64,000 nt of DNA from Bugula neritina (taxonomy: Eukaryota; Bryozoa; Gymnolaemata; Cheilostomatida; Bugulidae). The position numbers and the translations under genes are program-made. Positions 55,376 through 64,000 of this stretch are shown piece by piece. Positions within the stretch are counted from its first letter, which is position 1; every line of letters starts with the position of its first letter. The stretch spans positions 15,318,789-15,382,788 of the forward strand of contig OZ037771.1 of NCBI GenBank assembly GCA_964035545.1. Direction: 5' to 3'. A model generated the notes under the pieces. That model was not told where the DNA came from. It saw nothing but the letters and a program-made list of their open reading frames with translations, and searched no databases.

Positions 55376-57600
55376 TATTTGTATGCAAGTTCATACAGTA
55401 TATACAAGTATAATACTTGACAATTTAAACAACATGTTTATTGTTTACAACAGACTAAGCTTTGACATTCACTGAACTAAGTTCTACAGCAAAGTACATA
55501 AGAAGTTGTATTCTCTTGTAGTAAAGTGTAAATCTATCAGAGAGCCCTTTAGTAAATTCACTGCATTTGAGTAAAGTGGGAATTTGTAATTATTATCATT
55601 TACTATTACTATATATCATATCAATATATCTCATATTATTACAATATATCATATCAATATATCTCGTATCATTATAATATACCATATCCTTATATTATAT
55701 CTTTATAATATATCATCTTTTTATATCATATCCTTATAATCTATCTTTATAATATATCGTATCATTTACAATATATTATATCATATTTTTATCATATATC
55801 AATAATTATAATCATATTTAATCATATATCATTCCCAGTTGTTGGAATAGTTTGCCTGCAAGTTAGCTCATGCTCTTCTCAGTAGATGTGATAGTAATAT
55901 TCTAGTATACAGGGGGGATAATTTACCTGGGTGAAAGGGGGAGGAGAACAGACCCCCTAAAACAAAAGAGATATTAGCATTTAGCAGCAATGTGGCAATA
56001 AGTACATTCTTCATCATAATACAAGTGTTAGGAAACTACATGCACATGTAAACAGTATCCTGATGACATGAATGCATAGCACCTTAGGAATGCAGCATTT
56101 GAATAGCTGACATTCCCTTTAATTGGTTTATTGTTATTCTTCAAAGTTTACAATTTACATGAGAGCTAACGGGTGCTAATTGCTATTACAATCCCACTTT
56201 GGTGACAGATAATATGCAGTATAGCGAACAACTGGTGAAACGTATAGTAACTGTCCTTGGGTAACTTAAAGGATTGCTCTATCTTGTCTAATAAATGGCC
56301 ATTTAGGTCAAACACACATAATATTGTGTTTTTCTAAGCATGCATTGACAAAAAGCATTTGACCAAAGGTAGAAAAAGTTAGTTGGAGTTGAGGGTGTAG
56401 ATTGGTAACAGCCAAAATTTGAAATGAGCTGGGAAATGTGACGTAACAGCGCCAGCATTCCTGCTGGTCACGTGACTATACAAATGAATAACTATAGAAA
56501 TATGACTGTGAGATGTGATCTTTCAGCTCGTAATTTGTATATTTATAGAAGTGCAAATGTGAATTATCTCAATCTATAATTTTTTGACATTTTAAATAAC
56601 ATGTATGTAATAACATTAGGCCATATTTTGCTTGTAAACATTAGGAAAAAGCATTGCAAAAACATGCGTTCTTTAGGATGAATGCCTGCGATCGATCTAA
56701 ACTAGGTCAGATTGTGCAATATTACGGGCACACCAAAGCTGACCTATATAGCGCACTGTAACTGCTTGAGCGTTATTGGTTGATATTGTGCTCAGCAACC
56801 TTGAATACTAGCGTTATAGTTAGCACGTGCAGCATAGTTACTGGCGTTCACACGTCACGTATTAGGCTATTCTTTTTCATGGCTGAAAATTGTACCTCCC
56901 TCAAAATTGGAATTTTGAAAAGCTGTTTTCTAGGCATATATTCCTTTGCAAAGTCACAATTGTTTGCATACACATTAAATTATAGTTCATAATTATAATG
57001 TGATTGTAATAAACTAAGATTGAGCAATCCTTTAAACAGATCAGGTTTTACCCATAGGTAATGGGGAAGCAGACAAATGCTGTTACTTATTGCATCAATT
57101 TCCCAAAACATCCATCAACTATGGTAATACTTGTAATATATTAGCTCCTACTGCAGTCAAAGGGATTGGTTGCAGTTAATTCTATTTCAACAGAGCAGAC
57201 TTGATTCACTTCCTTGTTACAATATAATATTTCTCTGTCACACCTAGTAGAGCTTAGCCACAGCTAGCCAACACCAAGTTACTGGCAGACTATGCCCAAT
57301 ATTCTAAGATTACTTTATTCTAGTTTATAATAGCAAAGTTATTCGAATTCCAAAGAGTGGGGCACTATCACTAGTAGAGTGACAGACTGTAACTTAGTAA
57401 ATGTTGAAACATGGCAACACACTCAATGCTGTGTATAGAACTTTATTGAATTTGTTTCTTCCGTCACAACTACATTATGACTGCAGCCTATAATATCACA
57501 CTGTTCTATTTCTGTCAGATAATGTACACGTTTCACCATCCAATGTAATGTCAATGACTGGTGACTCTTACCAATACTTCCTTCCAGCTGATAAGATACC
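55376..57600. other. Intergenic region, mostly unique sequence
   Basis: 55590-55830 is an atcatatcattataatatat-type tract. The rest is unique AT-rich sequence without recognisable coding signals. The open frame at 56780-56992 has no supporting features. Confidence 0.4.
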
Positions 57601-58160
57601 AAGTTTACTCTATACTAAACTCTATACTGAGTACTACAGTATATACTACACTATACTCTATACTCTATACTAAATTCTATACTGAGTACTACAGTATATA
57701 CTACACTATACTTTATACTACATTCTATACTGGGTACTACAGTATGTACTACACTATACTCTATACTACATTCTATACTGGGTACTACAGTATGTACTAC
57801 ACTATACTCTATACTACATTCTATACGGAGTACTACAGTATGTACTACAGTATACTCTGTAGCCTACTACACTATACTCTGTATACTACATACTATACTA
57901 TACTCTGTATACTACATACTATACTATATACTACACTACACTACACTCTATATTATATGCTGTAGCCTACTACACTATACTCTGTATACTACATACTATA
58001 CTATACTATATACTATACTATATACTATACTATATACTATACTATATACTATACTATATACTATACTATATACTATACTATATACTATACTATATACTAT
58101 ACTATATACTATACTATATACTATACTATATACTATACTATATACTATACGCTGTAGCCT
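57600..58160. repeat. tatactacactatactctat / tatactatac repeats
   Basis: 57600-57950 holds units of about 54 bases built from ctatactgagtactacagt and atatactacactatac. 57980-58150 is a purer tatactatac array. The 134-residue open frame is a repeat product. Confidence 0.85.
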
Positions 58161-58547
58161 ACTGCACTATACTCTGTAGACTGGTATTTCTACTAGACAG
58201 CCACTCCACAAGCCGGCCAAATCAAGTCATTGAGGAAGCATGTTTGCCAACATTTTTCCTATTCTGTTCTAAATATAGATTTGGTTGCTCGGTTATTTAT
58301 CTCTTTTTTATGTATTATTCAATTAATTTGTTGTTCATATAATACAATATAGTAAACATATTATAAGCTATGAAGGTCAAATATGTTACTAGTAGAATAC
58401 TACTAACTGTAGACTTTACAGCTTACTGTTTATAGCTACAGCTTACTGTTCATACTAAGCTTTCTCCAGCTTCCTATGAGTTATAGTTACAGCTTTTCTG
58501 GAAAAATTTAATTAAATGTCAACATAAATATGATCTAATCTGCAATA

Positions 58548-58601
<54 letters not shown>

Positions 58602-58619
58602 TATATGTATATATATATA

Positions 58620-58784
58620 TATAGTTTCTATATTTAAAAAATGAATCAAAAGAACTCAATATTTCAAAAAATAGAGTATTTATATTTGGTACTGATACAA
58701 TTTGGGATATAAAATAAACTTATATATTCATTTTATCGACTACAATATTGTTTCACGTAGTGCAAGCTACGATCATATATATAT

Positions 58785-58829
<45 letters not shown>

Positions 58830-59069
58830 TCTATATTTAAAAAATTGAATCAAAAGAACTCAATATTTCAAAAAATAGAGTATTTATATTTGGTACTGAT
58901 ACAATTTGGGATATAAAATAAACTTATATATTCATTTTATCGACTACAATATTGTTTCACGTAGTGCAAGCTACGTAGATGATCGTAGCTTGCACTACGT
59001 GAAACAATATTGTAGTTGATAAAATGAATATATAAGTTTATTTTATATCCAAAATTGTATCAGTACCAA

Positions 59070-59073
<4 letters not shown>
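58620..59073. mobile_element. Duplicated and inverted foldback element (possible MITE)
   Basis: A segment of about 150 bases (from agtttctatatttaaaaaat to cgtagtgcaagctacg) occurs at 58623-58773 and again at 58826-58977. It is followed from 58981 by its reverse complement. The last two form a large hairpin around gtagatgatc. All copies are bounded by TA repeats. No transposase is present. Confidence 0.7.
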
Positions 59074-59105
<32 letters not shown>

Positions 59106-59108
<3 letters not shown>

Positions 59109-59301
59109 AAAGTAATGAACGATAAAATTTGATTTAAAACACTTTATTACTACTAGTTTCATGTGCATAGAATGTACACAATCTTCAGATAAAATGTTAA
59201 GACATCTTAACATTTTATCTGAAGATTGTGTACATTCTATGCACATGAAACTAGTAGTAATAAAGTGTTTTAAATCAAATTTTATCGTTCATTACTTTTA
59301 T
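59106..59301. mobile_element. Near-perfect 196-base palindrome
   Basis: Two arms of about 96 bases, starting taaaagtaatgaacgataaa, surround a four-base loop (acat at 59202-59205). I find no mismatch by eye. The flanks are TA repeats. It could be a foldback/MITE-type element or a recently inverted duplication. The sequence is unrelated to the neighbouring foldback. Confidence 0.8.
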
Positions 59302-59351
59302 TTACTCTGCTCTGCACTGCATTGAGCTCTCTTTAGTGGTAAACTATACAC

Positions 59352-59356
<5 letters not shown>

Positions 59357-59449
<93 letters not shown>

Positions 59450-59450
59450 T
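59357..59450. repeat. TA microsatellite
   Basis: This is an uninterrupted ta run of about 90 bases. Confidence 0.95.
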
Positions 59451-59690
59451 GAATACACACAGCATCATTCACCAGATTAATTACAGAAACAGTATCTATC
59501 TTCAACACTAGGAGGAAATATTTCCCTTCCAACAATGTCCGACTAGCTAATATCATGACAATGGCTCAGCACGCATGGTGTAATGACGTCATGCCTAACA
59601 ATCACTCTAAGTGATTATTATATCCAAGGTCATTTGACCTCAGGGTCACCGTGTATTATAGCTAGCAGTAAACGCAGCACTGGCTAGTGG

Positions 59691-59698
59691 TATATAAG
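59691..59698 (+). promoter_or_regulatory. TATA box of the first Ras-like gene
   Basis: TATATAAG is followed about 50 bases later by a gtaagt donor (59750). The acceptor tatgttgtgtag ends at 60722, 18 bases before the start codon. This predicts a short 5' UTR exon (about 59720-59749) and a 1-kb leader intron, the same layout as the gene at 31.9 kb. Confidence 0.5.
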
Positions 59699-60740
59699 TA
59701 TGTTGGTGGCAAGGAACTGTTTAAACAGAGATAAGCCGGCTATCTTGAAGTAAGTGTTGATATTTCCATAGTATTTAGGATGTATAATTGGCTGGTATAT
59801 AGTAATAAGCCAGTATGTGTAGTGTTATGATATTTATAGAAGTATTGTATATTAGAATAGCTTGTAATCTAATATTTAATCTACTCAATGCAAGTGTTTA
59901 GCCTTTATATTCAATACTCTGTACTCTACACGCACCGATAGTATATTCTGTAGAGTAAGTTTTACCTTAAATAATATAATATTCTTACAGACTAAGGACT
60001 TCATTATACATATATAAACAGAAAAACATTATAATCATTTACTACTTTATTTATCTAAATAAATAAATAAATTTATATATTGAGATACCACTGTGTTCAT
60101 CTTCAGAGTTATTTGAATAAAATTTCATTCAAATAACTCTGAAGTAGTATTCAGAAATAAAAGTTTTATATATTATTTAGGTAGAACAATGAAATAGTAA
60201 ACAAGAAAAGTTTCCTATTTATTTATTTTTAACTTTAGTAATGTTTATGATTATCAGGACATGATGTTTACCATAATTATGTTAATTTTGTTTACTATTA
60301 ATAATACTGTATTGATATTCTTTAGAATATTCAGTTTATGTAGGAAGCATATCAAATTACTATATTATAATGAAATTCGTGGAATGGTGAATATTTCATT
60401 TGTTTTAGCAAGCAGTGATACATGGTTTTGCATGAGTTTTTATCTTTTTATCTAAACTAGTTTAGCAAGTAAGTCTAATTCCTCAACAGTGAAACCAAAA
60501 ACAATATAGAATACAAGTATTATGGCGGTAAGATATTCTGGCTGCCTCAGTATTACTACCACATACTAAGGCAGCGTCTGTATAACTCCAGTAGGATTAC
60601 ATGGCTGTGCTTTCTGTAACTACTTACTAAGTTGACAGGTCACTAGTGATAGTCTCTATTGAATCAGTTCATCTGTGCTGACAATACAGCTGAGTTCATT
60701 GCTGACTGTATATGTTGTGTAGAAGGAGAGTTAGAGTGAC

Positions 60741-61515
60741 ATGACAGAAGGGAGGGGCTACAACGTGCTGCTGATAGATTGTGGGGGCGTGGCCGAGCAG
60801 TTCTCTCTGGTCAGCCAGTGTCTGCCAAGGTCAGGCAGCACGTCAGGGGTCAGGAAGACCTGTGTGCAGGTAAGCTGTGCGGACTATGATGTCATATCCT
60901 ACTGAGTTACTCCTCTCATTCACTCAACTGCTCAATAAGCTTTCTCTCCTACTTGATATTGTAGAACCATTTTTATTAGTTTTGAAAAACAATTTACTTA
61001 ACTTTAGATAAGAATGTTTCATTTCTAATTTGAGCTGCTGATTTGATGTATCAGAAGGTGAAGGTCATATGACAGAGTAGAACTGTCTACATTTCTTGCA
61101 GGTAGATGACGAACAGAGTGTCAAATTCTACAGCCGATCATTTTCTGACTCTCACATTAAAGAGTCAATACCCAGTGATGTTGATGTTTTTATCATATTC
61201 TACGACACAACAAAACCAGAAACAGTGACAGTATATGACAATTTCATACGAGTAGTAGCATTAACTGAAAAGAAAGTGGTACGGGTGGTGGGCATTCAGC
61301 CCCTATCACACAAACGTTGTCTCAAGCGCAAGTCACTAAGATCTAAGTCTATTGGTTACAGATGGGGAGACAACCACCAAATAGTCAGTGTGTCAAGCAG
61401 CCCTGAGATGGTTCGCAGAGAGCTGTACAGAAGTATTGGGGCGGAGTTGATCAACGGCCACGCCCACACTTCCTTTAATGACACTAATCAAGTGGCGGAG
61501 TGTGCCATCTTGTAG
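60741..61515 (+). CDS. Ras-like pseudo-GTPase with CaaX box (180 residues)
   Basis: Two coding exons, 60741-60869 and 61102-61515, joined in phase 0, give 180 residues, the usual small-GTPase size. The layout matches a Ras fold: YNVLLIDCGGVAEQFSLVSQ (strand 1 and P-loop position), then DEQSVKFYSRSF (strands 2-3). DVFIIFYDTTKPETV is strand 4, VVRVVGIQPL strand 5 and IVSVSSSPEMVRREL the last strand and helix. The nucleotide motifs are missing: no GK-S/T, no D-x-x-G, no N-K-x-D and no S-A-K. It ends ECAIL, a CaaX box with Leu, which favours geranylgeranylation. It is probably a membrane-tethered protein that does not bind GTP normally. A second paralogue lies downstream on the same strand. AATAAA lies at 61983. 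Confidence 0.72.
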
Positions 61516-62089
61516 AAGTTGTCCCCCTCTCCCCTCTGCTCTAACAGATTCGCTATTATACCCTCACACAACAGCTGCTGCAAATGTTGAGAATTCAGCA
61601 ACTATTTTTACTTCCTGTTGACTGCTGTGGGAGAGAGACATTTTACAGTGAAGATCTGAAGTGGTGGTTATTCAGCTATGAAATCTCCGAGTATTTTACC
61701 TTCTCCTCTGACTGATAAAAAGACTATTTCAGAAGGTTATGCAATGCCCCCTCTATTTATTCTACAATTGCTGTGAGCTCAACTATATCCCGGTTCTAAA
61801 TTTATAATATTTTACTCAAAAATGCCTTTCTATTTACTAAACTTTTATATTACGACTTTTTTCCCCATCACCGTATTTTTAGGTTCTATATTTAACATCT
61901 ATTATTACACTGCTATTATTTTCCATGTATTTATATTATTTATTATATTATATGGTAGTAACTTATTGATCAATCTAAATATAATAAAGAAGCCTCAAAA
62001 TACAACAAATTTCTGTTAACTGCAAATACCTGGGTAAATGAAAAGTTGCTTTATTGGTGAACTAGTTTTAGCACTATTGGAAAACAAAT

Positions 62090-62275
62090 CAGATCAGTTT
62101 ACTGGACCAGTATATCAGACCATTTTACTGGACCAGTATACCAGACCAGTGTACTAGACCAATATATCAGACAAGTATACCAGACTAGTATATCAGACCA
62201 GTATACCAGACTAGTATATTAGACCAGTATATCAGACCAGTGTACTAGACCAATATATCAGACCAGTATACCAAT
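62090..62275. repeat. agaccagtataccagactag repeat
   Basis: About 14 short units vary as tatatcagac, tataccagac and tgtactagac. Confidence 0.8.
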
Positions 62276-63046
62276 CTACTCACCATGACTAAGCTACCAT
62301 ATATATGTATTATACAGAGACTAAGGTCATGTCACGTGATTGTTCTGATATGACTCACTAGTTCAGACTATTGCAGGCGTCACGCTACGCACTAACGCCA
62401 TCAGCAATATTTCACCATGATATGTTGACAGTTCTGCTAGATGGTGATTCGCCTGTCAAGGATTATGATTTCACTTTGCAGCGTCCAGTCTTTCATTCAG
62501 TGGAGAAGTGCTGGTGAGTGTACAAGGTATATCATTATATTGAATTATTCTATATTATATTGTATATAGTGTAATACTTACTGTGTATATTTCTATGTAT
62601 TCCACTGTCTCCACATTATATTATATTACACAGTGTATTACTTACTGTGTATTATACTATAATGTGTTCTACATTACATTATATAAACATGGTGTATTAC
62701 TGTGAACACCTAGAACTTGATATAATGTACACGGATATGTATTAAATTGTACTTACACCTGTGTAACATACTTATACACATAACTACACTGGTGTATATG
62801 ATATATCATGTCTATACTAAACTGAGCAGCTCTATACACTAGCTATACCCACTACCCCTCCTTATCCTAGGGGAATACATGCAGATCTTCTCAACTCCCT
62901 TGGTAGAGCCTGTGAAAATCCACTGCAACAATGATCTGCGTCTCACTATATGTCGTCAGCCAGTGAGAAGCTCAAGTAGCCAATGGTTTTACTCTTATTT
63001 CATTTTTAAATCTCACTCTCTCACTCTCCCAGTCTCTTGCTCTCTC

Positions 63047-63155
63047 ACTCGCTCACTCACTCACTCACTCACTCACTCACTCACTCACTCACTCACTCAC
63101 TCACTCACTCACTCACTCACTCACTCACTCACTCACTCACTCACTCACTCACTCT
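63047..63155. repeat. ctca tetranucleotide microsatellite
   Basis: About 27 copies. The His-Ser-Leu-Thr open frame over it is an artefact. Confidence 0.95.
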
Positions 63156-63309
63156 CTAGTCTCAATAGAGTGAGATTCTGCTCCATGTATAGCCCTAGCT
63201 CTATGTGGCCTAGCCTTAGTCTTCTACTAGCTGTAAAATAACACACAGCATTCCAATGCCTATGTATTTCAACTTGTATGTATACTTTTAGTTGATAGGC
63301 AGCACAAAT

Positions 63310-64000
63310 ATGGGTAAACAGGAGTTCAATATGCTGATTATAACATGTGGCAGTCTCACCAAACAATTCCCATTGGTCGAACGATGTTTACCAAATATTC
63401 CAGAAAAGTCCAAACAGTCTGTAACGGTGAGCATAGCCCTGAGATTTTATAGAAAATGCTTTCTAAAGCTAAACGCATCATTTCCTTGGTGTAACAACCA
63501 CTGTATAGGTAGACTTCTACGTGTAAACTAAGATAAACCATGGAGTATAAACAATATGCTAAGAGTTGTCTTCTTTGAATTGAGCTGAAACATCACTATC
63601 TTGATATAAGCCATAATATTAGTGTGCCCTCTAACCACAGTACAACCCAAGAAGTTATCTCCTCAACATCAAATACTAGTCAGAGTTATCTCCCCTAAGG
63701 CACACATACTGAGTCAGCAGAGGTACATCTCCAATAGCAACGGAATAACAACCATTATCTGTTTACAAACATTTCAAATAAGATAACAGGAGTTGAATCA
63801 TGACTTTCATGCCTTTATGATATTGTAAATAAAATAAAATAGACGTGCATATAGTAGTGATGACCTGTAGTCTGTGTATGTAGACAATAATGCTCTACTG
63901 TTTCTATTCCGCAGGTAAATGATCGGCAAAGAGTAGAGTTCAATGTCACATCATGCGGAGGTAATATTTCCGGTCTGAAAGAAAGCTGTGATAATACGGA
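63310..64000 (+). CDS. Second Ras-like pseudo-GTPase paralogue (3' partial)
   Basis: Exon 63310-63426 and exon 63915 to beyond 64000 are joined in phase 0, the same position as in the upstream gene. The first exon reads FNMLIITCGSLTKQFPLVER, then CLP. This lines up with YNVLLIDCGGVAEQFSLVSQ-CLP of the neighbour, including the Cys in strand 1 and the Q-F pair. The second exon starts VNDRQRVEFNVTS, against VDDEQSVKFYSRS. The P-loop GK-S/T is missing here too. An acceptor (tacttttag, ending 63290) precedes the start codon, so a leader exon is expected. The rest lies outside the window. Confidence 0.65.

Larger units (their letters stand above)
61516..63290. other. Region between the two Ras-like genes
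   Basis: It holds the 3' UTR of the first gene (AATAAA 61983-61988) and a cagaccagtataccagacta repeat (62090-62275). A possible non-coding exon ends at a gtgctg|gtgagt donor (62514) and could be the leader of the second gene. A ctca microsatellite is at 63047-63155. Confidence 0.4.

Overview
This window is animal nuclear DNA. It holds many short coding exons bounded by GT-AG introns in conserved phases, a G-protein-coupled receptor, a peroxisomal reductase ending in SKL, Tc1- and LINE-type transposon remnants, AT-rich intergenic DNA and very abundant tandem repeats. An invertebrate is likely, but the phylum cannot be fixed from the sequence alone.

Region 1 (1 to about 28.8 kb, + strand) is one giant gene, open at the left edge. 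I can join 62 coding exons into a single reading frame of more than 3,090 residues. After half a module, it encodes 28 consecutive modules of about 100 residues. Each module is split over two exons: the first carries C-x3-C and a third Cys, and the second begins with an aromatic residue and carries the fourth Cys. The pattern resembles PAN/Apple domains. Seven two-module cassettes (615 coding bp, 205 residues each) are near identical, introns included, so they duplicated recently. The 3' modules are more diverged. The protein ends in a separate, unrecognised C-terminal domain. Almost every long intron contains its own minisatellite. In several introns the repeat unit contains the splice site itself, giving rows of near-identical donors or acceptors, some spaced by a multiple of three with an open frame.

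Region 2 (31.3-33.7 kb, +) is a small two-coding-exon gene for an 85-residue membrane protein, with a TATA box and a likely 5' UTR intron. Region 3 (36.1-38.7 kb, -) is a complete five-exon PTGR3/ZADH2-type reductase gene. Region 4 (42.1-51.2 kb, +) is an eleven-exon seven-helix receptor of the cAMP-receptor-like/GPR157 group; intron 5 contains an antisense, degraded Tc1-like transposon. Region 5 (52.2-55.1 kb, -) is convergent with it and encodes an unrecognised 401-residue single-pass membrane protein with a basic Arg/Ser-rich tail. Region 6 (55-59.6 kb) is repeat-rich intergenic DNA with long foldback elements. Region 7 (59.7-64 kb, +) holds two tandem paralogues shaped like small Ras-type GTPases. 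The complete one has lost the nucleotide-binding motifs but ends in the prenylation motif CAIL; the second runs off the right edge.

The genes do not form an obvious pathway. The strongest leads are the expanding PAN-like array with splice-site-bearing minisatellites, and the tandem pseudo-GTPases.
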